This document shows positions 45,546 through 57,276 of a DNA stretch of 64,000 nucleotides, piece after piece. A program made the position numbers and the translations under genes. Below the pieces are notes generated by a model, which was not told the DNA's origin, did no database searches, and saw nothing but the letters and a program-made list of their open reading frames with translations. The DNA comes from Sordariomycetes sp. S80-01Y (Eukaryota; Ascomycota; Sordariomycetes). Position 1 is the first letter of the stretch, and each line of letters starts with the position of its first letter. The stretch is from NCBI GenBank assembly GCA_037042185.1, contig JAXQJY010000025.1, forward strand, positions 1,116,001 through 1,180,000, in the 5' to 3' direction.

Positions 45546-47549
45546 TTAAGCGCCCTCAGTCTTGTTGTCCTGAATAGCACGAGCCTTCTCGATGGTGTTC
45601 GGGGGCTTGGGAATGTTCTGGCGGAAGAAGTGGCGCTTCCAGAAGTAAGGGACGCGGACGGTGCACTCGTTGCGCAGGAAGTCCTTGGTGGGGACGTCGA
45701 AGACCTCTGTGTAATATGTTAGCATTTGCTCCATCAATCTGCGCCGTACGTAGCGGAATGCGTAAAGGAAACTTACGGTCAAGTTCTTCGAGGGTGAGCT
45801 GCTTCGTCTCACGGATGAAGCAGAACACCATGCCCCACGCTATCAGGTTCAGACCGGCGTAGAACCCGAAGGCACCGGTGGGCGTCATGACGGTCGTCAT
45901 GCGCGGGAAGGTCAGGGACAGAACACCAGCAAAGGTGTTGTTGATGCACACGGCCCAGGCCATGCCTTGCTCACGCTGGATGGTGGGGAAAACCTCGGCG
46001 GAGTACTGGAAGGCGACGGGTCCCTCACCAAAACAATAGGCGATGGTGAAGAGGTAGACAAAGAGCACGACGGGGCCGATGCGCTCGCCCTGGGAGCCAT
46101 CCTTCTTGAGGAGAGAAAGACCACCAGCCAGCAAGAAAATGCACATGAGCGGGAAGGTGATGAGACAAAGTCTGCGGCGGCCGACGGGGTCGATCAGGAA
46201 AAGCGTGGGGATGGTGAAGACGACCTGGATAGCACCGTATCCAAGAGAGGCGTAGAGCGACTGGTCGTGGGTGTAACCGACATCCCTGAAGATGGAGGAG
46301 GAGTAGAAGGAGATGATGTTGATACCGCACATCTGCTGGGCAAGCATAGCAGTGGAGGCACCGTAGTTGGCGCGACGAATGCGGGGGACAGTAAAGCAGT
46401 CCCTGAGGCGGCTGAAGTAGCCTGCACCGCGAGCGGCGACGAGCTCCTCCTGGTAGATGACGTACGAATAGTAGTAGTCGCGGGCGGCAATGATGGGGTG
46501 CGCACGGAGGCGGCTCATGGAGCGGAAGCCCTTGGCGACCTTGCCGTGCTTCATGAGCCAACGAGGCGACTCAGGGCAGAAGAAGACACCAATGGTGAGG
46601 ATCAGGGAGGGGATGAAGGCCGATCCGAGCTCCAAACGCCAGGCGATCTTGGGGACGTCCTTGACGATGACGTTGGCGCAGAAACCCATGAAGATACCGG
46701 CGACGACCCAGAGCTGCCAAAACATGACGAGGGCACCACGGACACGGGCGGGAGCCATCTCGGATGAGTAGATGGGGACAGTGGCGTTCTTGGCTCCGAT
46801 TCCGATACCCATGATAAAGCGAGCGGCGAAGAGCTCCTGCCAGCTGCGAGCAAAGCCGGATCCAATGGGGGTGGCGGTCAGGCAGAGACCAGTGACAAAG
46901 ATCTCACCGCGACGACCCAGGTAGTGGTTGAGAGGATCGACGATCCAGGCACCGATGAGACCGGCAGTGAGGAAAATGATGGCGTTGATGATACCAACAA
47001 TCCATTCGCCTTTAGCACCCTGCTCGTCGAGGCCGAATTCCTGAGGGAATGACAAGTTGGCACCGTTGGAACCAGTCTGATCCCAACCCTGAGTGGCAGC
47101 ACCGACGGCGCAGAGACCAATGGAGTACCAGAGCTGCTTTGAGCCGTGCCACTTGTGGGCGTACTCGTAGTCGAGCGCTGCCACCTCGTCGTCAAGGAGG
47201 CCAGCGACCTTGCCGTGGCCACCAAGCTCCTCACGAGCAACGAGGGCAGCGCGGCCGAAGAGCTCGGCGTGCTCGCTCATGCCATTGCTCTCGGCAAAGG
47301 CCTTAGCATCGAGGACGTTTTGGTCCTTTGTGAGGCGCTAAGGCATGTTAAGAGTCGTCGCGACACGGGTGTGATGGTAGAGTAGCTTACAGTCAGGGGG
47401 TTGTGGATGATGTTGGCAGCAACGGACTGGCGGCGGCTGCCGGCAATGTCGTTGTGCGCGTGGTCCAACGAGTTGTCCGTGTCGGCGTGGAAGACGGCCT
47501 TCTCATCGTGAGAGGGCTGAGCCACGGGCTCATTGACGTCCTTGACCAT
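45546..47549 (-). CDS. MFS sugar/polyol transporter, three exons
   Basis: A major facilitator of the fungal sugar-porter family, a proton symporter or facilitator for hexoses, polyols or inositol at the plasma membrane. Exons are 47549-47391, 47337-45777 and 45706-45546. The 53-nt and 70-nt introns have GTAAGC...CTTAG and GTAAGT...CACAG ends and both keep frame, for 626 aa. Signatures: LGRRGEIFVTGL (between helices 2 and 3) and RFIMGIGIGAKNATVPIYSS. CPESPRWLMKHGK ends the first bundle. QQMCGINIISFYSSSIF lies in helix 7, followed by DPVGRRRLCLI. The long N-terminus (HNPLTRLTKDQNVLDAKAFA) and the VFDVPTKDFLRNE C-terminus are typical of the fungal branch near myo-inositol/polyol carriers. The substrate is unproven. 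A 2.5 kb gene-free region lies upstream. Confidence 0.93.
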
Positions 47550-48145
47550 GATGGGCGGTTCCTCTTCGTCGTAGGGGGCCTAGGGGAGGCGAGGCAAAGG
47601 GGGATAGCGGGACTAGCGAGGAGAGAAAGTGGAGGGTGAGAGACAAAGAACTGGAGAAGTCGGAGTCGATCCGGGTGCAACATGGAGCTTATAAGCGTTT
47701 TGGAATGCCAGCGGTCCTCGCGTGGTCGGTAGCTTCCAGCGTCCCCAAATCTGGAGGATTTCGGGGCCGATTGACGCAGCTGCCCCAACTGCCCCAATGG
47801 CGACGACCGCCCCCCAGGCCGGCCTCCGCTCTGGGGTAAGCGTTGGCTGACCCCCCGGTCGCGGCCGTTCGTCAACCGGGGGCAGCCCCTGCACAGCGCT
47901 GCATCGCTCTGCGTCGATGTGCACCCGCAACCCCCTTCATCCGGGCCTCGTTGACCTCTCTCGCGCCACTGCTGGCACTGTTGGCCGCTGCTCATCTCGG
48001 ATTGCGCCGTGCCATTGGCCTCTCACCACCCTCCATGCTGGCAGAGCTGCACGGATGGCCCGCTGCGACCAACACCCCCGGCACGGTCTGCACAGTCTGC
48101 ACAGTGCCGTTTGCCTCGGATTGAGGCAGCCCACCAAAACGGGCC

Positions 48146-48177
48146 TTGGCTTCTTGGCTTCTTGGCTTCTTGGCTTG
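48146..48177. repeat. 8-bp tandem repeat, four copies
   Basis: TTGGCTTC is repeated four times, the last with one mismatch, in the transporter upstream region. Confidence 0.85.
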
Positions 48178-48240
48178 CTCCTTGGCGTTCCCCCCCCCCG
48201 CCCCACCCGCCCGCGCTAGAACAGTCGCCGGCCGCAGCCC

Positions 48241-48282
48241 GTCTCACTGTAAGTCACGACACGCAGCGACTCACAGTGAGAC
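48241..48282. repeat. Imperfect 15-bp inverted repeat with 12-nt spacer
   Basis: The left arm GTCTCACTGTAAGTC (48241-48255) and right arm GACTCACAGTGAGAC (48268-48282) pair at 14 of 15 positions. The spacer is ACGACACGCAGC. It lies about 690 nt upstream of the sugar transporter start. It could form a cruciform or a stem-loop in RNA, or bind a dimeric regulator; no function is shown. Confidence 0.85.
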
Positions 48283-50053
48283 GCCGCCCCCCAAGACATT
48301 GCTGGAAACAGTCAAAAGAATAATAGCCGGCTGCCGGAGCCAGCGCGCACACTGCCGGACTCCCAGCAAGCCACCCCCTTCAGCCGCTGATGCAACGCCG
48401 TCATCGTCGCCGTCGTGCATTTAAGCTTGTTTCTGGTCCTCGGCCGTTAAGCAGCCAACCCGGTGCTCAATCTCAATTCCAGCCGGCTAACTCGCCTCCA
48501 GACGATAAGTCTCCTTTCCCCCCCTCCCCCAGAGGCATGGCGCTCGACCGCCCAGTGCGTTTTCGGTGGGGAATCAAAAGCCCATGGTGATCCTTTGACT
48601 TTTGTGTCATTTGACGAGCCGAGAGCGCCTGCAAAAGCTCAGGCTTCGCGCCATTATGGAGAACCCCACCTACCCTCATCTCACCATGTGGCGGCTCCCT
48701 CGCGTTGTGGACAAGAGCCGCTTACACTGACTGGCCGGAAAAGCTGTTGCCTGCTGGCCCTCCGCGGTCTGTGCCACCACGTCCGAGACGCACCACAGGT
48801 CGGAACTGAAAGCTGCCAATAGTGTCCCTGACCTTGGCGGCTGCCTGGTCAGACTTTTTCTCGAACGAGGACGACGAACTCCATCTTGTCCGTTTTTTCT
48901 ATCTGGCTGCCTGTCCCGCATGCTTGTCTGATGCTGGCCTTCGCTAGCCACGACTCTCTGCCCCCGTACGATACGAGCGAAGAGCACAGGAGACCAGGAG
49001 ACCAGGTCCAGCCCGTTTGCGTCTTTTTCCTCGACCCCATTTGGGCGTCGAGAATTGCGCATGAGGATTGGGTAGGAGAGGGGAAAAAGGGTCGAAAATC
49101 AGGCTGCCATTCCAGTGAAACCCATCTGGGTGGTTGGCGCCCGGGGTTCTTGCAGCGCATGTGATCTCGTTTTGTTGTTGTTAATCTCGCCTCCGCTGAA
49201 GCTTGTGCTTGTCTCTCGATGCCCGCTCTGCCCGCTCTGCCCGCACCGTACGCACGCGGAAGTGGACGTGGTTGTGGAATGGACTGCCCGCAAACTCAAG
49301 TCACTTCCCCGTACCCCGTGACTACTCCGTACGCCGGACGGAGCGTCCAGTGGTCCTCGCGCCGTCCGAGGCGTGGTTGCCCACCGCCGGCTCCGGACTC
49401 GCCTTGCTTGGCTTTTCAGCCGTGTGAGGGGAAGCACACCCTCCTCCACAGCTCGACATTCCAGACTACCAACCAGCGCTATCGACTCGGTCCCGTCCGC
49501 TTGGGCTCACGAGGGCCACTACCTAGAATCGGGAGCTTACTCTTGTTCCCCGCTGGCCGGCCCTCGCCGTCATTCGTCAACTGCATTTCGTTGACGACAT
49601 ATACACGTGCGCAACAATAATCCATTCATCATGATGGCGCCGAAGCGGTCCAGAATCTCACGGAATGCTTTTGGAAGTTTGTGTCTACTCTCCGTTGCTG
49701 CCCAGCGCAGTAGCGTCCGATCTGACATCTAAATCTCAGCCACACCAAGACTTGTCTCCTATTCATACTTCCGCCACAAAATAATCTCCTAATCTGGGTC
49801 GCGACCAACAGCCATACACTACAAAGTGCCCCTTCCAGCTTGTCCGCGTTCGTCTCCGCGACAACACCGTGTCTCAGCAACGCCGCCTGTCTCAGTCGTC
49901 ACTCCTACGTGCTGCATTGTGAGCCGACGCTTCCGGCTTCGGAGCCTAATCGTCGTGTTTCGCTGCATTTGCATCATTTGCGAACATCGACATCTACTCC
50001 TGTGGCGGTGGCGAAAGCCTCCTCTGGCCATCGCTGTGCTCCTGCGCGGGCCC

Positions 50054-51836
50054 CTACCCTGCTGGCGATGTTTCACGGTCGCTTTCGGTGGCTGCGACCA
50101 CTTCCTTAGTCTGCTTGTCGATCATCTCCTTTTGGTGGTCCAGGAGTCTCGACGGCAAATAGTTCTAGTCATACCGTTATTCCAGGCTTGAGACGGAATT
50201 TGGAATATAGCGGGGGCAAGTGTTTACGATGGAAGGCTGTGCGTTTGTCTGGAGCTGCTCCGAGACCCATAACGCCGTAGAATGTCTCTTGCTCATCTTG
50301 GAAAACGTAATTCTGGGCCTTGTGATCATTGGGAATGTGACTCGAGCGTTACCAACAGCTCATCCTCCTCCTTTTCGCGAGTCTGTTTGAAGCGGGCTCT
50401 TTCGACTCGCGCAGCATCATGGTGCCAGTGGGGTTCTGCGCCGGCTTCGTCCGGTCGCGTTTTGTTCTCCCACGGCTCTTCGACCTCGGGCTTGCGGTGA
50501 CGATGCTCGCCTGTGCAGCGGCGCTTCCTTTCGGCGTTGATCTCGGTCCTGGACTGGTTCAGTGTGTTGAGAACATTGCTAAAGAGCCGTTTCCCACGCT
50601 GTTTCTCCTCTTCTAGGATGGAGGATCGCCGGGGTAAAGTAACTCTGGTTGCAGTATCGCGGTGTAGGCGCATTTGATCATCACCAGGCAAGTCATTCAT
50701 CCTCGTCCGCCTTTCGGAGTATTCAGAAGATATCTCCATGTCGTTTTCTTGATATGAATGCTTGTGCTCGTATGTTGAGCCTGGCACAGTGTGTCACTGT
50801 GCTACAGAAACAGGGTCGACCTGGGAGGGAATTCTGGGTGAAGGATCAGTGTGATAAGAAGGGTTCGAATTGTGATCAGACAAGACGTTCAATCCTAGGT
50901 GTCGCTTTGAGCCTGGAAAGAATGGTGTTCTGGCATCGCATTGCTCTCCATTATCTTTCTTTTCTCCTTCATCAACGTCTGTGGATATGGTGCATCTGGC
51001 AACTTGCTTGTCGTTGAGACGGCACTGATCAGGTCCAGGTTCGAGCAATAAGAAGCTGGTGGCTCGTCCCTTGTCAACGATAGGAATGCCATTGGGGGAT
51101 GTAACGTTGGCATCGCGGATCACGTTTGAGGTGAATGCCTCGTCAATTTGGGGCGAGGTGCTTGTCATGATACCATGCTCATCAAGCAGTGATGTTCCCC
51201 TGTCATCTTCGATTTGGTCTGCCTGGCCGTGGACAGCATCAGTTCCGGCGTTTTGTGGGGTATGAACTCTAGTTGAACGACCATATCCATCGAGACGATC
51301 CTATTCAATGTCGTACGGTATGGCCGTCATAGCAGGTCGTTTCCGAGAAGATGATACTGATTCAACATTACCCTCCACGTGTTGACGGCGCATGTCCCAA
51401 TACTCGTCGAAGGACATACTGGGCGTGGCTGGCCTCTCAGGCAATTCAGACATCTCCTCGTCGTATCCATATTGATCACGTTCGGAAGCTGGAGATCCAG
51501 GAGAGATGGTCTCCATGAGTCGGCGCTTCGTATACGGAGACAGTGCTCCATAGTTCTCGATTGCAGGTTTCGAGCGTTGGTCCAGGCTATCAGCGTAGTA
51601 GGACTGAGACGGCATGATGCGCATATTTTCCTGGGAATTGAATTGCCCGGGGACACCCTGGCCCCAACAGCCGTTTTGACTGTGTTGTTCATCTTTGTTG
51701 CTGAACCTGTCCGAGCAAAAAGGTTGACTGGAATAGTAAGAGTCTGCGGCTGGATAAGGGCTCAGGAATGTACTCTTTGCCTGGGTCCATGTCTACCTTG
51801 GGTTTCGACACACGAGTCTTTCGAAGAGCGCAACAT
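50054..51836 (-). CDS. Pinin/SDK/MemA-domain protein, six-exon model
   Basis: Pinin-family proteins associate with the exon-junction/ASAP-type splicing machinery in the nucleus. Proposed exons: 51836-51797, 51743-51317, 51268-50806, 50760-50353, 50296-50228 and 50164-50054, 505 aa in one frame. Introns are 53, 48, 45, 56 and 63 nt, all GT/AG. The domain is in the last third. EEEKQRGKRLFSNVLNTLNQ is the family's LFxxxLxTLxQ block. A long charged helix (RARFKQTREKEEDELL) follows, then KRHSTALWVSEQLQTNAQPS joined to INYLPSRLLDHQKEMIDKQ, the characteristic YLP segment. The last two introns are needed to rebuild this motif, which supports them. The N-terminal two-thirds is polar with SPYTKRRLMETISPGS and SSSRKRPAM. 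Introns 2 and 3 remove in-frame stops but have weaker sites, so a shorter start at ATG 50739 is possible. Confidence 0.62.
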
Positions 51837-52328
51837 GAGCTCGCTTGAGGCGCGGGTGGTACTTGGGAGGGGACTGGGATCCAAGGAAAACAAGAAGTAG
51901 AAAGCTGAATCAGATGATGCCTCGAAGAATCAGGACATCAGCTTGAAGCAAGGGTGACGCGGAGAGACAAGGTGCGGTCGCTTGACCAACGCGAAAATCT
52001 GAGCGTGATGAAGCGACTGTCGAGTGAGGTGAGAAATGCAACGATGTCACAACTGAGGTACTGCCCTGGCAAGCGCAGATCACTTCAAAGCACCTCCCTA
52101 ACAGGCACTTGCCATAGTACTAAGTATAGTGAGCTGGCTGGCTGGGCATGCATCGGATAGCCCCACCTCCACATCCACAGTTCACGCGTTTGATTGGGCC
52201 GTCTGCCTCGGCCGCTTCCACGCCACTACAACCGCAAGGCTGAGAAATCCAAGATCTTTCTCCAGCTCGCGCTCAAGCTCAGGCTCTCCCCTCTCAACCT
52301 CACGTCCTCAGCACCCCCAGCCGCCAAC
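51837..52328. other. Divergent upstream region of the pinin-type gene and RDS3
   Basis: About 490 nt head-to-head between two predicted splicing-related genes. The RDS3 side is C-rich (CCAGCTCGCGCTCAAGC region). No clear TATA element was seen. Confidence 0.4.
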
Positions 52329-52762
52329 ATGTCGCGTCATCACCCGTAAGTCTAGCACCGATCACCTAATCTCGCCCCAGAAGCTAACGACGTCAGCGAT
52401 TTGGTAATGTGCCGCAAGCAACCCGGCATCGCAATCGGCCGTCTCTGTGACAAGTGCGATGGCAAATGCCCCGTCTGCGACTCCTACGTCCGACCTACGA
52501 CCCTCGTCCGGATCTGCGATGAATGCTCCTTCGGCAACTACCAGAACAAGTGTGTTGTCTGCGGCGGGGAGGGTATCAGCGACGCATTCTACTGCTTTGA
52601 ATGCACGAGGTTGGAGAAGGATAGGGATGGCTGTCCAAAAATCATAAATCTGGGAAGTTCGAGAACAGATGTGAGTGCTCCTGTAACACGAGATATGCGA
52701 GAGATACTAACGGAGCGTAGCTGTTCTATCAAAAGAAAACGAATCGTCAACAACAATACTAG
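52329..52762 (+). CDS. RDS3: SF3b complex subunit RDS3/PHF5A, three exons
   Basis: RDS3 (human PHF5A) is a small zinc-binding subunit of the U2 snRNP SF3b complex that helps form the branch-point adenosine pocket. Exons are 52329-52345, 52397-52670 and 52721-52762. Introns of 51 and 50 nt (GTAAGT...CGTCAG and GTGAGT...GCGTAG) keep frame, for 110 aa, exactly the length of PHF5A. The sequence is near-invariant across eukaryotes: [60 protein letters not shown] and [20 protein letters not shown]. All cysteine pairs of the three-zinc knot are present. The last exon codes only 13 residues plus the stop, and the first only five and two-thirds codons, so the gene is easily mis-annotated. Confidence 0.97.
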
Positions 52763-53472
52763 CCCCGGCGAGACCCGGGGCTGGTTAAAGCACGAGGACG
52801 ATACGAGCGCATCGCGGACAAGCAGGAGAGGTGCCATGTATTGCCTATCTTCTGAGGCTCTCGCTGTATGTGGCCATTACTTGCAGCTCAGAGACGGCGC
52901 GCAGGCTACGGGCATGTGTAGTTCCTTCTCTTCCGAGAGGGAACCCTGTGTCAATTTAAGCTTGTCATGCTCATGCGAAAGGAAGACTGCGGCGTTATTG
53001 TGGCCTCTGAGTTCATACCTGAGCGCATCTGCTCCTTTTAATCCAAAAGAATTACACGGCGAAAGGGTCGGCCGCCGTTGTCACCGTTGGCGCGGCGAAC
53101 GCGCGCCAAGAGCGCGCAAAGGACAAAGCTGTGCTCTGAGTCAGGGAATATGCATTCTTTGCTCAGCATCTCAATGGTTTCAGCCCAGTTGTGGTGCCTA
53201 GGCACCAGACTGTGCGTTAGCCGGTTCTCCAGCTTCAAGCGCTCATCACACAAGAAAAGCCGGACGTCCGGTGCCATCGTGGACAGCCGACGATCATGTC
53301 AACTAAGCAGTGCGGGATCTTAGATCACGAATATGGTTCATAGACGAATGAGATGTGAAGATAAAATTGACTGTGTCCGGGGACCGCTGATTCGTTAAAC
53401 TATGGTAACAAAGACGTGAGATTTCCAACCCAACTCCGCTCAATGCAAGGCGACACAATATGATACAAGCCC
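52763..53472. other. Convergent intergenic region, RDS3 to PEX26
   Basis: About 700 nt with the two 3' UTRs. The RDS3 frame stays open in another phase to 53201, but that is a read-through shadow, not a gene. Nothing else was seen. Confidence 0.4.
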
Positions 53473-54877
53473 TCAAATGTAGCTGACCTTCGTCCCCATG
53501 CCCGCCGTCGCCTTGACCTTGGCCCACGACGCGCCAAGCACGCGCTGGACTCGTGTTCGGATGGCCCTATTACCCATCATCAGGACGAAGCCCATGATGA
53601 AGGCCAGCAGCCTCATCAGGAAGGCGGGGTTGGTGTTGAGGATGTGGCCGAGCTCCTGGATGATGGCGCGCGCTCTCGTCATGATCATGCTTGCGCGGGC
53701 GGTGATGGTCATTGGCGCGACGGCTTTACCGTTGGACTTGGCCAGCGACGAGCGTGGTGGTCGTCCGTTGCGTGAGGCCTCGGAGGATTTGCGGTTCGAC
53801 CGACTCCTGCTCGAGCCAGCTGTGCTTGGAGTATCTTCGACTCCGTAGTCAACTTCGCTAGCTTCGCGCTTCGCGCGCTCTTCCTCGAGGCGCTTCCTCT
53901 CGCGCTCCTCGTTGAGCTCACGGAGCCTTCGAGCCTCCTCTATCTCTCTTCTGAGCTGATCCTCCTGTCGTTGCCTCTCTTCCCTCTCCTTCTGCTCTTG
54001 CGCCTCCTGCTCATCCTTGAGACTCTGCAACGCCTGCAGGAAGGCTTCCCTCCGCTCATCGTCCAGCACTGCGCTCAGGCTGATGAACTCCCTGGCGTAC
54101 TCCCACTCGTTATTCCTCAACAGCACGTGAAGTGTGTACAGCTCCAGGATCTTGACTCTGGCATTCAGATCCCTGGGCGTATTCGCCCCGCTGGTGCCTT
54201 TCGCCGGCGATCGGTAGCGATGCATCCGCGGCCCGGGCGAGGGGCTCTGTCCCAGCCGTCCGCTAAGATCAAGGTTCGGTTGCGTCGAAGTCGCGAGGTA
54301 CGTTTCCAGCCGTCGTTGATTTAGGATCTGGTCGCGCGCGTGTGCAAGGAGGAGGGTTGCCCTGTTCGCGTCCGTGTTAGTCCAATGTCTCAGCCAGGAA
54401 TGCTGCGCTGCAGACTTACAGATTAATCACCACGTCGGCATCGACGTCACCCTCGACTCCATGGTAGCCATTCTGGACGACCTCTTCCCAGATGTCGCCG
54501 TCGCGGACTTTGTTGCACAGGCTCCGCCACTCGCTATTTCCGAAGGCTTCTTTACCTTCTTCGGGTTCGAGCTCCACAATGGCATTGAGGATGGTCAGGT
54601 AGAGACTCCATACTTTGATCCTAGTCGATCGTGAGGCTTGCGTGACGGGTGCCGGGTCACCGTGCTCTGCGGAAGGGTCAGGAGGCGAGAGGAGGGGCTG
54701 TAACGTCGAGAGAGACTCTGGTAAGCGACGCGTCAGGAAGAGCGTTGAGGCTTGCTTGTAGGTCTTGCTGATGTGCGACGGATGACGAGAGGCGGTACTC
54801 GAGATGGAGGAGATGGACGATGAGAGGAGGTTGTTTGAGAAGGCTGGCTGCGTAGCCGCGAAGCCGTTGGTAGACAT
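53473..54877 (-). CDS. PEX26: Peroxin PEX26 (PEX15-like), two exons
   Basis: PEX26 is the tail-anchored peroxisomal receptor for the AAA ATPases PEX1/PEX6 that recycle the import receptor PEX5. Exons are 54877-54420 and 54361-53473. The 58-nt intron (GTAAGT...GAACAG, TAAC branch) keeps frame ([15 protein letters not shown]), for 448 aa. The N-terminus [20 protein letters not shown], then [20 protein letters not shown] and [20 protein letters not shown], are strongly conserved in filamentous fungi. A long charged coiled coil (about 245-310, [20 protein letters not shown]) is followed by a basic serine-rich linker. A single hydrophobic segment, [15 protein letters not shown] (about 405-420), lies near the C-terminus, the expected tail anchor with basic residues after it. 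It is divergent from no gene upstream; haspin lies 0.7 kb upstream on the same strand. Confidence 0.92.
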
Positions 54878-55540
54878 GATGGCGCCGTCGGCTGCTCAGC
54901 GTGCGTAGAATAGAGTTCGAGAGAAAAGGCGGTCGATATCGCAACAAAGGGAAGGGCGCGTGGGCGATTGACTCGAGACCGAATGCGCTAATATGAAGCA
55001 CAGACAATCATATGCTCAGACGCGACATCGCGAACCATGGACGAGCTGCGTGTCGTTTGCGGTGCTCGGAGGCTGGAGCTCTTGATGGTTCGGAGTGGGC
55101 ACCGTTTTTGCTCGTTCGTCGGCCTTTGGCGATGCGTTTAGCCTCGGCACGCCTTTTCTGGGGAATGCAGCCCGGAGGCCGAGGCCGGCTGCGGTGGGGG
55201 GTCTGATTGTCTACGCTAGACAATACATCCATTCACCTATTGTGGCCCACCTAAATGGAAGTACAATGCATCGCGCACTAATTGCTCTGCCCAGCTCAAC
55301 ATTGCGCATCTGATCGACTGAAATGCCACCCTGCGGAGATGAAGGCTCTCTTTAAGTTAGTTGGACAATGGGTAGTTCATGCAAATGAGAAATGATGCAG
55401 ATGTCACATGAAGTCGTTGCCGAATGCGTAGGTCAATTGAATTTGATGAGCCATTGAATCAGCACAATAAACGCCTGGGTATAGAAAACAACGCTACAAA
55501 GCCCGAATCAAGTACGCCTCAATGCAACAGTGAGTGTGAA
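54878..55540. other. Intergenic region between haspin and PEX26
   Basis: About 660 nt holding the PEX26 promoter and the haspin 3' UTR. No gene was seen. Confidence 0.4.
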
Positions 55541-57276
55541 TCACGAGCCCCTGGTGGTTCTCCGCCGCGGCGATCTCTTAACGTCGCCGTCATCCTCGGC
55601 ATCTTGCTTGGACAGAATGATGCTCTCTTCTCTCAACACAGAGTCACCGTCCACAATCTGGTCGGGCCTAATCCAGCCTTCTTCAACTGCGAGGTCCACC
55701 ACGTCCTGTGCGCAGTCAAGCAAAGGAACGTCGTCTCCCGCATTCGGGTTGAGTTGCGCCCAGAGCTTCACCGTCGTCGCTCTAAAGCTCCTGACTTCCT
55801 TCTTGTCCCCTGAGAAGTTCTTGACGAGGTACTGGTAGAGGTAGGCCAGCCAGAGGACATTCGTGTAAGGTTCGTAAGCGTCCCATGACAACGGCGCCTC
55901 GAGTTTGCCCTTGGCATAGGGCGTCGTATGCTCTTGTGGTGGTAGGCAGCCTCGGATTTCCCCGAGAAAGCGCGACCGCATCTGCCGGTACACTTTGCAT
56001 TGCGGCGCGTGGGTGCTGGTGAACAGACTGAGATCCTTCTCTAGATCAAAAGCCACCGGCTCGGAAGGTTCGAGGTATAGGTTTTCTGCTCTTGATAGGC
56101 CATAGTCGAGGATAGTGATGTCGAGACCTGAATATCCAAAGTGCGTGTCGGAGTCGGATGGTTTGTCGTTTGGGGCATTGACCTGCTTTAGGCAGATGTT
56201 TCCCTCATGCAAATCGCGATGCTACGCCCGTCAGCAGAGTTTCCAATGAGTGCAAAGACACACCCTACCTCGAAGTGGCACTCGATTTCTGCCCGCGCCA
56301 AAGCAATTGCTTCCAGGAAAAAGATGTCCCATAGCTGACTCTCAGTCGTGATCTTCCAATCTTCCAGCGCACTCCCGGCATCACCCAACTCTACAACCAA
56401 AAACTTTGTCTCATCCAGATATCGACTTGGCGAAGGGTAGAATTGCGCCCTACCGGGGTCTTGCCTCTTCATCCTCCTTTGATAAGCTTGGTGCGTCTCA
56501 AGCAACCCTTTTGTCGTCTTCCCCAGCACCACATAGCGTTCCTTGTAAATGACGAATCCTGGTACGCCGGCCAATAATTCAGATATTTGGAGTTCCCCTT
56601 GGACGTCCGACTCTGACCGGGGCTCCTCATCAATAAGGCCAGCTTTGATTTGTTGCTTCGTTTGCGGGCGGATTGGAGACTCCAATCGGATGACTTTGAT
56701 AATGCTGGTGCCCTGGGCGTTGGTGATGCGGTAGACTTCAGCGTAAGAGGCTTCGGCGATCTTAACGATTTTGCTGTCCGAAGGGCAGAGCTCCTCCCAC
56801 GTCATATGGTACAGATTGTCGTCCTCCAAAATTGATGCTTGACTTTCCTCAGCCTCATGAGTCTCGACCTGTTCGATTTCCTGCCCAAATTTTGTTTCGT
56901 CCTTCAAAGCCCCTGAGCTCACACCAGGCGAGCCAATCCCCTCGATAGCCGGAGACTTTCGAGAGAGTTTAGATGTTGACTCGTCGAGAGTAAGATCTTT
57001 AGCGGTGTTGTTTTCTGCTGTTGTCGCCTCAATGTCCGTATCAGAGGCAGATACCACATTCTCAGCCCGGACCGACTTCCTAGGCGATCTACGCAGCGGC
57101 TTCTCTTCGTTCAACTTCACACCGGCCACTTTTTGTGTGATTTCATCAACTCCATCAGCATCGGTTTGCCGAGTTTGTTTCCGTATGGGACTTTGTGGAA
57201 GCTCTGCAAACAATCGGTGAGCTTTTGTTCGCGTCGTTTTCCTGCCATATTGGCGAGCAACAGCTGGCCGAGGCAT
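55541..57276 (-). CDS. Haspin-type serine/threonine kinase, two exons
   Basis: Haspin phosphorylates histone H3 at threonine 3 in mitosis, recruiting the chromosomal passenger complex. Exons are 57276-56269 and 56221-55541. The 47-nt intron (GTAGGG...GCGTAG) keeps frame and falls just before the catalytic loop, for 562 aa. The N-terminal about 180 residues are disordered, opening MPRPAVARQYGRKTTRTKAH and including PLRRSPRKSVRA. The kinase domain begins near IVKIAEASYAEVYRI (glycine-rich loop region) with the lysine in TSIIKVIRLESP. The catalytic loop is HRDLHEGNICLKQ, and the DFG position reads ILDYGLSRAE, the DYT/DYG variant that identifies haspin. An upstream in-frame ATG at 57471 gives a longer start, but the conserved MPRP start was preferred. 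Confidence 0.92.

Larger units (their letters stand above)
47550..50053. other. 2.5 kb gene-free region upstream of the sugar transporter
   Basis: Between the pinin-type gene 3' end and the transporter start, both on the minus strand. It contains a 15-bp inverted repeat and an 8-bp tandem repeat, listed separately, and many C-rich stretches. No frame looks like a real protein. A basic 85-codon frame (49819-50076, minus) overlaps the end of the pinin-type gene and could be an alternative arginine-rich tail. Confidence 0.4.

Noticed and set aside
50326-51624. Reading of the pinin locus as a pseudogene
   Set aside because: The stops and apparent frame change disappear with short GT/AG introns that rejoin conserved pinin motifs in frame.
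52401-53201. 266-codon frame extending past RDS3
   Set aside because: It is RDS3 exon 2 read through its second intron. The spliced 110-aa product matches the invariant PHF5A family length and C-terminus.
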